Source of the DNA: DASXMT01 sp963755985
Lineage (GTDB): Bacteria; Actinomycetota; Acidimicrobiia; Acidimicrobiales; RAAP-2
Reading direction: 5' to 3'
Length of the DNA stretch: 64,000 bases
Assembly: GCA_963755985.1 (NCBI GenBank)
Contig: CAVWLO010000005.1
Span: forward strand, 473,648-537,647
Under the pieces are notes generated by a model that did no database searches, was not told where the DNA came from, and saw only the letters and a program-made list of their open reading frames with translations. The number at the start of each line of letters is the position of its first letter. Position 1 is the stretch's first letter. Both the position numbers and the translations under genes were made by a program. Shown here piece after piece: positions 44,102 through 52,231 of the stretch.

Positions 44102-45709
44102 ATGAGCCCGCTCGAGTACGCCCCGGCCGCCCTCCCCGACGAGCTGGCCTCCTTCTACCGCACCGGTGGTTACCGGTCGACGGTCTCGTTGGGCTCGTTG
44201 ATGCGCAGGAACCGACAGGAGTTCGGCGTCCTGCCCGCGGTGATCGACGGCGACGTGTCGCTCGACTGGTCGGAGCTGATCAACCTGGCTGCCCGATTCG
44301 GCGGCTACCTCCGGTCCCACGGCATCGGCCCGGGCGACGCGGTGCTCTGGCAGCTCCCCAACTGGTGGGAATCGCTGGCCGTGGCCTACGGGGTCTGGGC
44401 CGCCGGCGCGGTCAGCAGCCCGGTGGTCCCGATCTACCGGGAGCACGAGCTGCGCCAGGTGGTCCAGGCCGTGCGACCCCGGTGTGTCGTCGTCCCCGAG
44501 TCGTTCCGCGGGGTCGATCACGTCGCCTTGGTCTCCGACGCGTGCCAGGCCGCCGGGCACCGACCCGACCAGCGGGTGGTGTTGCGGGGAACGGCAACCG
44601 GGTGGACGACGTTCGACGACGCCACCTCAGCCGCCCCCCACATCGCCGACGACGTCGATGTGGACGCACCTGCCCTGGTCGGCTTTACGTCGGGGACCAC
44701 ATCGGGAGCCAAGGGTGTCGCCCACAGCTCGGCCAGCTTCATCAGCTCCGGACTCCGGTCGACCAGACAGGCCGGCTACAGCTGGAAGGACCGGGTCTAC
44801 ATGCCCGCCCCCCTGGCCCACGCCACCGGCTTGCTCTCCGCTGTGGCCATCCCCTCGTTCACCGGCTGCTCGGTCGTGCTGCGGGACCGCTGGGACGCCG
44901 AGCAGGCCATCGACGACATGGCCATGTTCGACGTCACCTTCTCCTCGGGAGCGGCCATCTTCATCCAGGAGCTGCTGGCCGCCCTGGAGAGCCGGGGGCA
45001 GGAGCGGTTGGAGTTGAGCGGGTACCCCTGCGGTGGTTCCACCATCCCCACGTCGCTGGCGCTGGCGGCCGAAGCGGTGGGCATGCATCCGGCCCGGTCG
45101 TGGGGGATGACCGAGTGCCCCGGTGTGACATCGAGCGCCCCGTTCGAGCCGAAGGAGGTCCGGTGCGGCACCGACGGGCGGATTGCTCCGGGATGCGAGG
45201 TGCGGGTGGTCGACTTCGACGGCAAGGAGCTGGGCCCCGACGCTATCGGGGAGTTCCTCATCAGGGGCCCCCAACGGGCCCTCGGGTATCTCGATCCCGA
45301 GCACACCGCCGAGGCCTTCGATGACGAGGGCTGGTTCCGGACCGGTGACCTTGGCTTCCTCACCGCCGAAGGCGTGTTGTCTATGACCGGTCGGTCCAAG
45401 GAGATCATCAACCGGGGCGGCGAGAAGATCTCGGGTCGGGAGATCGAGGACCTGTTGGCCCAGCACCCCGGGATCGCCGAGGCGTCAGTCGTACCCGCGC
45501 CCCACCCTCGACTGGGCGAGCAGCCCGCCGCCTTCTTCCTCACCCTGGGGGCCACCGCTCCGACCGAGAAGGACCTGTGCGACTTCCTCCGCGATGCCGG
45601 ACTCGCCCCCCAGAAGATCCCCGGCGTGTGGCGCCACGTGGCCGAACTGCCCCGGACCGCTTCGGGCAAGGTGAAGAAGTACGTGCTCCAGGCCGAGCTG
45701 GCTGACTAG
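44102..45709 (+). CDS. Acyl-CoA synthetase (AMP-forming)
   Basis: Adenylate-forming CoA ligase of about 535 aa (546 if the start is at 44069). P-loop FTSGTTSGAKG is near residue 198, SWGMTECPG near 337, WFRTGDLG near 410, GRSKEIINRGGEKISGREIE near 427 and the C-terminal TASGKVKKY near 520. The N-terminal half resembles cyclohexanecarboxylate- and benzoate-type ligases more than long-chain FadD; this is an impression. Start choice: MSPLEYAP at 44102 matches where family sequence begins. The SDR at 45743 follows by 33 bp. Confidence 0.92.
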   Translation: MSPLEYAPAALPDELASFYRTGGYRSTVSLGSLMRRNRQEFGVLPAVIDGDVSLDWSELINLAARFGGYLRSHGIGPGDAVLWQLPNWWESLAVAYGVWAAGAVSSPVVPIYREHELRQVVQAVRPRCVVVPESFRGVDHVALVSDACQAAGHRPDQRVVLRGTATGWTTFDDATSAAPHIADDVDVDAPALVGFTSGTTSGAKGVAHSSASFISSGLRSTRQAGYSWKDRVYMPAPLAHATGLLSAVAIPSFTGCSVVLRDRWDAEQAIDDMAMFDVTFSSGAAIFIQELLAALESRGQERLELSGYPCGGSTIPTSLALAAEAVGMHPARSWGMTECPGVTSSAPFEPKEVRCGTDGRIAPGCEVRVVDFDGKELGPDAIGEFLIRGPQRALGYLDPEHTAEAFDDEGWFRTGDLGFLTAEGVLSMTGRSKEIINRGGEKISGREIEDLLAQHPGIAEASVVPAPHPRLGEQPAAFFLTLGATAPTEKDLCDFLRDAGLAPQKIPGVWRHVAELPRTASGKVKKYVLQAELAD

Positions 45710-45742
45710 GACGGGCGGATGGCGGAGCGACCAGGTGAGACA

Positions 45743-46546
45743 ATGATCGAGCGGAGCTCACTGTTGGTGGGCAAGGTGGTTGTCGTGAGCGGCGTCGGTC
45801 CGGGCCTGGGCCGGCACATCGCCGAGCACTCGCTGGCCGCCGGAGGGTCCGTCGTGCTCAGTGCCCGATCCCGCGGCTACTCGGACGAGCTCGCGGCCGA
45901 GCTGGGCGAGCGCTACGGGTCCGATCGGCTGAGCGTGACGCCATGCGACGTCACTGTGGACGAGGCCTGCCGTTCGCTGATGGACACCACCGAGGACCGG
46001 TTCGGCGGCGTGGACGGCGTGGTGGCCAATGCCTTCGCCACCGGCTCCTACAACGTCACGTTGGAGGAGGCGGACGTGGATTCGTGGGCGCCGGCCTTTG
46101 ACGTCAACTTCTTCGGATCGCTCCGGCTGGTCAAGGCGGCCATTCCGGCCCTCAAGCGCCGACGGGGCGGCACTGTCGTTTTCGTGGGTTCCCAGATCGT
46201 GCGCCGGGTCCGGGCCGGCCGCGGCGCCTACGCCTCGTCCAAGGCCGCGCTGCTCACCGCGTCGCACGTCCTCGCCCGTGAGCTCGGGCCCTACGACATC
46301 CGGGTCAACACGGTGGTTCCCGGTCGGATGTGGGGGCCCTCGCTGCACACCTACATCGGGCATCTAGCCCAACAGCGGGGCACGTCCTTCGACGAACAGG
46401 TCGACGTGATGGTGAACGACGTCTCGCTGCCCCGGTTGGCCACCGACGAGGAGTGCGCCCGGGCCGTGGTCTTCCTATCTTCGGAGCTCTCGGCGGCGAT
46501 GACCGGTCAGGCCGTCGACACCAATGCCGGCGAGACGTTCCACTAG
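45743..46546 (+). CDS. Short-chain dehydrogenase/reductase
   Basis: SDR of about 267 aa. GVGPGLGRH replaces the canonical SDR glycine motif near residues 17-25, VANAFATG replaces NNAG, and FVGSQ with YASSK supplies the catalytic Ser, Tyr and Lys. Loss of the NNAG Asn is unusual but found in a subgroup linked to acyl-CoA ligase operons. The ATG at 45743 follows AGGTGAG; ATG at 45719 is an alternative. It probably shares a transcript with the upstream ligase. Confidence 0.88.
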   Translation: MIERSSLLVGKVVVVSGVGPGLGRHIAEHSLAAGGSVVLSARSRGYSDELAAELGERYGSDRLSVTPCDVTVDEACRSLMDTTEDRFGGVDGVVANAFATGSYNVTLEEADVDSWAPAFDVNFFGSLRLVKAAIPALKRRRGGTVVFVGSQIVRRVRAGRGAYASSKAALLTASHVLARELGPYDIRVNTVVPGRMWGPSLHTYIGHLAQQRGTSFDEQVDVMVNDVSLPRLATDEECARAVVFLSSELSAAMTGQAVDTNAGETFH

Positions 46547-46681
46547 ATCCCGTGAGGCCCGGACCCCGATCGGTAAGCTCGCGCTGTCCTTCTGGGCCCG
46601 GTGGCCGTCTCGCCATCGATGCCGTGCGGCACCGACCCGAACAGCCATCGGCACCCAGCCCTGAGCGACTAAAGGAACTTC

Positions 46682-47374
46682 GTGGCCAGCAGTAGAGAAA
46701 TACAATCACCAGCAGCCAGTGGGATCGGCCCGGCAAAACCGAGGCCCAACGCTCGGCGCTCCAAGCCGATGGACAGTGAGGCCCGGTGGGAGGAGATCAT
46801 CGAGGTGGCGTCGGAGACGTTCCTGAAGAACGGCTACGAGGGGACCAGCCTCCAAGAGATCGCCTCGGCCGTGGGCATCTTGAAGGGCAGCATCTACTAC
46901 TACATCAAGACCAAAGAGGACCTCCTCTTCGAGATCGTCGACCGGGCCCAGACCCTCTACTTGACCACGATGGAAGAGGACGAGGCGACAGCCTCGTCGA
47001 GCGCACCGGTCCGCCTGACCGCGTTCATCAAGCGATGGATCACGCTGACCCTGAAAGAGCAGCGGGGCTACCGAGTGGCGGAGCGCTCGTTCACCCGCCT
47101 CAGCCCCAAGCGGCTCAAATTGGTGATCGAGCGGCGGGATAACTTCAGCGACTTCGTGAAGAGCATCCTCCTCCAGGGGGTCAAAGACGGTGCGTTCGAC
47201 CCGACGGTGGATGTCTCCCTGGCCACCATCACCGTGTTCGAGCTGCTCAACAGCACCCAGGAATGGCACCAGCCCAAGGGCCGCCTCTCGAAGGAGAACG
47301 TGGCCGACTGGTACGCACAGTTCATCGTCCGGGGACTCGGGGGGCCGCACTGGGACAGAGGCGCCGAGGCCTGA
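46682..47374 (+). CDS. TetR-family regulator, KstR2-like
   Basis: TetR repressor of 230 aa. After a basic, disordered N-terminus (residues 1-35), the HTH reads WEEIIEVASETFLKNGYEGTSLQEIASAVGILKGSIYYYIKTKEDLL. GILKGS(I/L)YYY is typical of KstR2- and FadR-like TetR proteins that sense CoA thioesters. The C-terminal ligand domain is standard in length. It is the only TetR gene in the window and is the best candidate for binding the ACCAAACGATTGGT sites, though no site lies before it. GTG at 46682 follows AAAGGAA. Confidence 0.9.
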   Translation: MASSREIQSPAASGIGPAKPRPNARRSKPMDSEARWEEIIEVASETFLKNGYEGTSLQEIASAVGILKGSIYYYIKTKEDLLFEIVDRAQTLYLTTMEEDEATASSSAPVRLTAFIKRWITLTLKEQRGYRVAERSFTRLSPKRLKLVIERRDNFSDFVKSILLQGVKDGAFDPTVDVSLATITVFELLNSTQEWHQPKGRLSKENVADWYAQFIVRGLGGPHWDRGAEA

Positions 47375-47385
47375 GGACAACGTCC

Positions 47386-47910
47386 CTACGTTCCCTTCGG
47401 GTCCTCAGGGGTGCGGTAGCGGCTGGGAACGTCGATGAAGCCCTGTCGCCGGAGGAATCGCCACCGACCGCCCTCTCGGATCAGGGTGTCGCGATGGCGG
47501 CCGAGCATGGTCACGGTGGCTTCGTCTTTGGCGTCGCGGGCCACCACCGTCCACATCACCTCAGTGGTGGCCCGGTCGCCGTCCAGCTCGATGATCGGGT
47601 TTGACACGATGTGGAAGCTCGAGCCCCACGCTCCTTCCATGGTCTTGCTCATCAGCGCCTCGATGGCAGCCGGGCCCTTTGCCCGTCCCACGGGGCCGAG
47701 AAGCACTTCGCCCTCGTCGGCGAACAGGCCGCCGTAGGCCGCGAAGTTGCCGCTGTCCAGGTGGTGTCCGTAGTCGACGAAGAGCTGGCGGATCTCTTCC
47801 AGGTCCTCGAGTCTTTGCAGGCGCTCGGCCATCGTGACTTGCTCGTCGGCCCGCTGCTGTCCTGCCTTGTCTGCCGTCTGGCTCTCTGTCACCGTCTGTC
47901 CCCCTGTCAC
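47386..47910 (-). CDS. NTF2/SnoaL-like protein
   Basis: Protein of up to 174 aa of the SnoaL_4 type: ERLQRLEDLEEIRQLFVDYGHHLDSGNFAAYGGLFADEGEV, IVSNPIIELDGDRATTEVMW and RHRDTLIREGGRWRFLRRQGF. Two GTG starts 18 bp apart (47910 and 47892) are both in frame, each preceded by its own GGGGAC within a tandem duplication. Either may be used. It sits 15 bp after a medium-chain dehydrogenase gene on the same strand and is likely co-transcribed with it. Confidence 0.85.
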   Translation of the reverse strand: MTGGQTVTESQTADKAGQQRADEQVTMAERLQRLEDLEEIRQLFVDYGHHLDSGNFAAYGGLFADEGEVLLGPVGRAKGPAAIEALMSKTMEGAWGSSFHIVSNPIIELDGDRATTEVMWTVVARDAKDEATVTMLGRHRDTLIREGGRWRFLRRQGFIDVPSRYRTPEDPKGT

Positions 47911-47921
47911 CGTGTGTCCCC
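47886..47921. repeat. 18-bp tandem duplication containing ribosome site and start
   Basis: Two 18-bp copies (47886-47903 and 47904-47921). On the minus strand each reads GGGGACA-CG-GTGACAG style sequence, that is, a Shine-Dalgarno-like GGGGAC followed by GTG. One base differs (AGACG versus ACACG). Confidence 0.8.
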
Positions 47922-47925
47922 TCGT

Positions 47926-48864
47926 TCATCCGTCCAAGATGCGGAGAACGGCCTTTCCCTGTACCCGCCGTTCCCGCAACGCATCGATGGCCGTGTCGAC
48001 CTCGTCCCAGCTTCGCTCGAAGCTGATGCCGGTGTCGAGTCGGCCCTCGGTCACCAGACGCCCGAGGGTCTCGAGCCCGGACGGTGTCGTGGCATCCCCA
48101 CCGTGGTGATGGGAGAAGCTCAGGCCATGCAGGGTCGCGTTGGCGAAGAACCAGTCCGGCGGCACCGCACCCGGTTGGCCCGAGGAGCGACCGTAGGTGA
48201 CGATGGCGCCACCGCGGGCCACGCGTGCGAAGGCGGCGGACAGGGAGGACCCGCCCACTGACTCCAGGATGAGGTGTGCGGGATCGCCGGTGTCGGCTAA
48301 GCCCTGCTCAATCCGGAGCCGGGGAAGGCCCAGTTCGGCAACAGCCGCGGCCCGGGAGGGCTCGGTGCCCACGATGGCGATCACGTCGGCGCCGGACAAG
48401 GTGGCCAACTGGATGGCCAGGCGGCCGACCCCGCCGGCGGCCCCGGTGACGATCACCGTCCGCCCGAGGAGCGACCCGCCCAGGCGGAGGGCGTAGAGGG
48501 CCGTGAGTCCGGCTACCCCCAGGGTCGAACCCTCGGCAAATCCGACCCGATCCGGGAGCGGGGCCAGCGTGGCCGTGGGAACGGCGGCCAGCTCGGCCCA
48601 TGCCCCCCGCCTCTCGGTGTACCCGAACACCCGGGTTCCGACGGGCGGTCCCGAGCCGTCGGCCGAAGCCCGCGTCACGGTTCCGGCGACATCCCATCCC
48701 ATGACGGTGCCTCTGGGGAGGGTCCGGATGTGTCCGACCTCCCCCCGGTTCAAGGAAAAGGCGTGCACCCGCACCAATGCCTCGGAGGGTGACGGCGTCG
48801 GCTCGCTCACTTCGCGCCGGGCCAATCCGGTCGGCCCATCCGGTGTCACGACCAGGGCGAGCAT
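47926..48864 (-). CDS. Zinc-less medium-chain dehydrogenase (quinone oxidoreductase-like)
   Basis: MDR-family NADPH oxidoreductase of 312 aa. The N-terminal GroES-like domain contains MGWDVAGTV near residue 56 and lacks the zinc-ligand Cys. The Rossmann domain has VIVTGAAGGVGRLAIQLA near 139-156, where AAGGVG binds NADPH. It resembles QOR or enoyl reductases. GGGAGGGCTC precedes the ATG at 48864. It could reduce an enone in the pathway. Confidence 0.9.
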   Translation of the reverse strand: MLALVVTPDGPTGLARREVSEPTPSPSEALVRVHAFSLNRGEVGHIRTLPRGTVMGWDVAGTVTRASADGSGPPVGTRVFGYTERRGAWAELAAVPTATLAPLPDRVGFAEGSTLGVAGLTALYALRLGGSLLGRTVIVTGAAGGVGRLAIQLATLSGADVIAIVGTEPSRAAAVAELGLPRLRIEQGLADTGDPAHLILESVGGSSLSAAFARVARGGAIVTYGRSSGQPGAVPPDWFFANATLHGLSFSHHHGGDATTPSGLETLGRLVTEGRLDTGISFERSWDEVDTAIDALRERRVQGKAVLRILDG

Positions 48865-48913
48865 GAGCCCTCCCTGTCGTGGGCGAGCGACCCGGGCTCA
48901 AGACCGAGGGCGA

Positions 48914-49828
48914 TCATGGCGCCACGCAGTCGTTGTGGAGGGTCCCGATCCCCTCGATGGTGCTGGTGAGGTGGTCCCCGGGTCGGAGGTACTCGGGCGG
49001 CGTCCGGGCGTGGCCGACGCCGGCGGGCGTGCCGGTGAAGATGAGATCTCCGGGATAAAGGGTGACAATGGCCGAGAGCCTGCTCACCAGTTCCGGGACG
49101 GAGAAGATGAGCTCGGAGGTGCGAGCCAGCTGCACCTGGCGCCCGTTGACCGCGCAGCCGATCTCGAGGTCGTCGGGATCGTCGAGCTCGTCCGGAGTGA
49201 CCAGCTCCGGTCCGATCGGGCCGAAGGCCGGGAACGACTTGCCCAGCGAGAACTGCGGCACCGGGGGTCGCAGTTGCACCGTTCGCTCGGAGATGTCCTG
49301 GCCGACGGTAAGGCCGGCGACGTAGTCCCAACCCTGCCCCTCACCGATGCGATGGGCGATACTGCCGATGACGGCCACCAGCTCCACCTCCCAGTCGACG
49401 GTGCCGCTGACAATCGGGATGTCAGAGCTGGGCCCGGCGATGCAGCTAGGGAACTTGGTGAACGCGGAGGGCTCCTCGGGGGCGGAGAAGTCCGATTCAC
49501 CCACGTGGAGCTGGTAGTTGAGGGCGATGGCCAGGACCTGTCTGGGCCGGGGTACCGGAGCGAGGCGGGTACCTGACCGGGGGGACCGACGTGTTGGTCC
49601 GGCCTGGCCGGACTCGAGGAACCCGTCGGCCCACGCCACCACATCGTCCCAGGCTTCGAAGCAAGCCTGAGGGTCGCTCGGCAGCGCGCCCCCCGAGGCG
49701 TCGGCCACGTCGACGGCCTCGCCTCCCGCCTCGTCTCCGGCCTCGTCCCCGGCCTCGTCGCGGGACTGGTCCCCGCCTTCGTCCCCCGTGAGTAGGTGCA
49801 TCCGTCCGTCGATGTTGGCAAAGCGCAT
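48914..49828 (-). CDS. Fumarylacetoacetate-hydrolase-family protein with DEAG repeats
   Basis: FAH-family protein of 304 aa (hydrolase, decarboxylase or isomerase of beta-diketo acids from ring cleavage). IALNYQLHVGES near residue 100, FTKFPSCIAGP near 124, VDWEVELVAVIG near 144 and LIFTGTPAGVGHAR near 269 hold the usual metal-binding Glu and Asp positions. The N-terminal part contains an acidic low-complexity insert, GDQSRDEAGDEAGDEAGGEA (residues about 18-40), encoded by a 12-bp tandem repeat and absent from typical members. ATG at 49828. Confidence 0.88.
   Translation of the reverse strand: MRFANIDGRMHLLTGDEGGDQSRDEAGDEAGDEAGGEAVDVADASGGALPSDPQACFEAWDDVVAWADGFLESGQAGPTRRSPRSGTRLAPVPRPRQVLAIALNYQLHVGESDFSAPEEPSAFTKFPSCIAGPSSDIPIVSGTVDWEVELVAVIGSIAHRIGEGQGWDYVAGLTVGQDISERTVQLRPPVPQFSLGKSFPAFGPIGPELVTPDELDDPDDLEIGCAVNGRQVQLARTSELIFSVPELVSRLSAIVTLYPGDLIFTGTPAGVGHARTPPEYLRPGDHLTSTIEGIGTLHNDCVAP
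49717..49788. repeat. 12-bp in-frame tandem repeat
   Basis: Six imperfect units like CCTCGTCCCCGG lie inside the FAH-family gene. They encode Asp-Glu-Ala-Gly on the minus strand. The unit length keeps the frame. Confidence 0.8.
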
Positions 49829-49881
49829 GGTCCGGGTCTCCTGTCGCTGTTCCTCGGCTGTCGCCGTCGGCGCGGTGTGCT

Positions 49882-50742
49882 TCAGAGGACGGTGGCCTCG
49901 CGGCCCTTCGTGCTCTGACCCTCTGGGAAGTGGCGGATCATGGCCTCCTGGGAGAACGAGGCCACCAGTCGGCCCGCCTGGGTGAAGACCTGCCCCCGGC
50001 CAAAGGCCCGACCGCGCCCGGCGAAGGGGCTCTGGGTGACCAGGAGCATCCACCGGCGGGGTTCGATGTCCTCGTGGAAGCTTATGGTGTGCCCGATGAT
50101 GCCGGTCGAGATGTGGCGGTGGGCGATGGATTGACCGACCCCGGCGTGGGGTCGCATGGCCGTGCCGATCACGAAGCTGGCGGTGGCGTGAGCGAGCAGA
50201 GCCTGGTTGACCACGAGGTCGTCCGGGGCGCTCGGCGTTCGCACCCAGGCATGCACCTCGGCCGGGCCGGTCGACGTCGCGTCGAGGATGTCCACCCCGC
50301 CCACCGTTCGGATCTCCCGGCCGTCGACCGGCTCGCCCCAGGGTACGGCCGCCTCGGGTCCGTCGACGTCGGGCCCATCGGGTCCGTGCCGGATCAGGTC
50401 GTCCTCGCTTTGGTCCAAAAGGATCTCGCCCCGGGCACAGGCACGATCGCGTTGCCATACCGTCGCCGTGACCATCGAGAACGCCCGTCCGCCGTGCAAC
50501 AGGTCCACCGTGACGTCCATGTCCTCGTCGACCAGGACGGAACGGGCGAACAGCCCGTGCGCCGACTTGATCGACTTCGTTCCCGAGTCGTCGACCGCGG
50601 CCGCGGCCACCGCCATCTCGGCCAACAGCTGGCCCCCGAAGACGACGCCGCGCTCGCCCAGTCCCATATTGGAGAAGCGGCATCGCCCCTCGTCGACCTG
50701 TTCGAACTCCAGGGCCGACACCAGATCCGCCACTACGGCCAT
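49882..50742 (-). CDS. Acyl-CoA thioesterase II (TesB-like)
   Basis: Double hot-dog thioesterase of 286 aa. RGVVFGGQLLAEMAVAAAAV near residues 30-49 and IKSAHGLFARSVLVDEDMDVTVDLLHGGRAFSMVTATVWQ near 57-97 form the first domain. HRHISTGIIGHTISFHEDI and RGRAFGRGQVFTQAGRLVASFSQEAMIR form the second, with FGRGQVFTQAGRLVASFSQEG-type being the TesB signature. AAAGGGGGG precedes the ATG at 50742. The perfect ACCAAACGATTGGT palindrome is 60 bp upstream, shared with the divergent acyl-CoA dehydrogenase. Confidence 0.9.
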   Translation of the reverse strand: MAVVADLVSALEFEQVDEGRCRFSNMGLGERGVVFGGQLLAEMAVAAAAVDDSGTKSIKSAHGLFARSVLVDEDMDVTVDLLHGGRAFSMVTATVWQRDRACARGEILLDQSEDDLIRHGPDGPDVDGPEAAVPWGEPVDGREIRTVGGVDILDATSTGPAEVHAWVRTPSAPDDLVVNQALLAHATASFVIGTAMRPHAGVGQSIAHRHISTGIIGHTISFHEDIEPRRWMLLVTQSPFAGRGRAFGRGQVFTQAGRLVASFSQEAMIRHFPEGQSTKGREATVL

Positions 50743-50802
50743 AGGGCCCCCCTTTCGATCGCCGCCCAGCCCAGTGTGCCATCCGGCCGATGGGTTCTCA
50801 AT

Positions 50803-50816
50803 ACCAAACGATTGGT
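50803..50816. promoter_or_regulatory. Putative TetR-type operator (site 2)
   Basis: The perfect palindrome ACCAA-ACGA-TTGGT is identical to site 1. It is placed between the divergent thioesterase (start 50742) and acyl-CoA dehydrogenase (start 51040), so it could control both. The remaining 50817-51039 contains no convincing gene. Confidence 0.65.
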
Positions 50817-51039
50817 TGACCGACGACGGGGGTGATGGTAGAAACGGCCGGGAGGGACGACGTGAGCCCGGGTCGTCGGTGAGCGGGGGCTGCGGACCGG
50901 TCTGGCGTCGGGCGCCCGATGGGGGAACACAAGATGACGATGCTCGGAGTTCGAGGAGTTGGAAGGGCCAGTACCAGGCGCCTGGTCGAACCGCATCTCG
51001 GCCAACGGGCGATGATCCGGTAGCTGGACGACGGGCACC

Positions 51040-52209
51040 ATGGACTTCGCATTCTCCGCCGACGAGCACGCGTTCCGCCAGGAGGTACGGGACTTCCTCG
51101 ACGCCGAGCTCCCTTCGGACAAGGCCTTCAACCATGAGTTCAACGAGGACGCCGACCTGTGGGCGTTCGCCTTCGAGTTCACCAGGAAAGTCGGGGCCCG
51201 GGGCTGGATCGGGCTGACCTGGCCGGTCGAGTACGGCGGACTGGGCCGGTCCCAGGCCGAACGACTGATACTGGCCGAGGAGTTCACTGCCCGCGATGCG
51301 CCGCTGGTGAACATGATCGGTTGGGGGCTGGCTGCCGGCGCGCTCCTCGTCGGCGGGACCGAGGAGCAAAAGAAGCGCTTCCTTCCCGGGATAGCTGCGT
51401 TCGACCGGTTCTGGGCCGAAGGGTTGACAGAGCCCGACTCCGGCTCGGACCTGGCGTCGCTCTCGACCCGGGCCGAGCGCGACGGGGACGACTGGATCGT
51501 CACCGGTCAGAAGACGTACACGACCTGGGGCCATCACGCTGACGTGATGTTCCTGGCTGCCCGCACCGACCCGGGCGCGCCGCCTCACCGTGGGATCAGC
51601 GTCTTCTGTCTCGACCTGAAGGCGCCCGGCGTGTCTCTCACCCCGTTGTACAACATCGGCGGCGGCCGGCAGAACCACACGTTCTTCGACGGGGTCCGCG
51701 TGCCCGGCACCATGCTGATCGGTGAAGAGGGCCGGGGGTGGAGTTACATCATGAACGCCTTCTACGCCGGCGGTGGACTGGGCGCCCGTCACGCCGAGAT
51801 GCGGTTGATGCTCAACCAGGTGGTCGAGTACTGCAAGGTGACGACCCGGGGTGGCGTCACCCTGATCAAGGACCCGATCGTGCGCTCGCAGCTGGCCGAG
51901 CTCGAGCTGATGGTCGAGACCGAACGCCTCCTCACCTACGAGTCACTGTCCAACGCCACCAACGGCCGCCCCCCTCGCTTCGGTGGTGCCCTCGGGGTGG
52001 TCGTCTCCAAGGAGCACAAGCCGCTGTTCGGCCAGATCATCACCCAGATCGTCGGACCGCTGGCCCAACTGAGACAGGGGAGCCGCTGGGCCCCCATCGA
52101 CGGCGGGCCCGAGGCCTGGTACCGGTGGTCCTACGCCAACCATGCCGGGGGCACGTCCCAGGTCAAGCGCATGGTGCTGGCCACCCGCGGACTGGGCCTA
52201 CCCCGTTGA
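51040..52209 (+). CDS. Acyl-CoA dehydrogenase
   Basis: Acyl-CoA dehydrogenase of 389 aa. FSADEHAFRQEVRDFL, GLTWPVEYGGLGRSQAE, GLTEPDSGSDLASL and the C-terminal GGTSQVKRMVLATRGLGLPR are family segments. At the C-terminal site the usual Glu of GTSE is Gln, and the alternative Glu position reads IMNAFYAGGGLG. The catalytic base is therefore not obvious. The partner starts 22 bp after the stop, so a heteromer is likely. GTAGCTGGACGACGGGCACC precedes the ATG, without a clear ribosome site. Confidence 0.9.
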   Translation: MDFAFSADEHAFRQEVRDFLDAELPSDKAFNHEFNEDADLWAFAFEFTRKVGARGWIGLTWPVEYGGLGRSQAERLILAEEFTARDAPLVNMIGWGLAAGALLVGGTEEQKKRFLPGIAAFDRFWAEGLTEPDSGSDLASLSTRAERDGDDWIVTGQKTYTTWGHHADVMFLAARTDPGAPPHRGISVFCLDLKAPGVSLTPLYNIGGGRQNHTFFDGVRVPGTMLIGEEGRGWSYIMNAFYAGGGLGARHAEMRLMLNQVVEYCKVTTRGGVTLIKDPIVRSQLAELELMVETERLLTYESLSNATNGRPPRFGGALGVVVSKEHKPLFGQIITQIVGPLAQLRQGSRWAPIDGGPEAWYRWSYANHAGGTSQVKRMVLATRGLGLPR

Positions 52210-52231
52210 CCGCCTCGGCAACGATCTAGGC

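Noticed and set aside
50934..51023. 29-codon ORF with a purine-rich site upstream
   Set aside because: Too short, no recognisable features, and lies in a promoter region.
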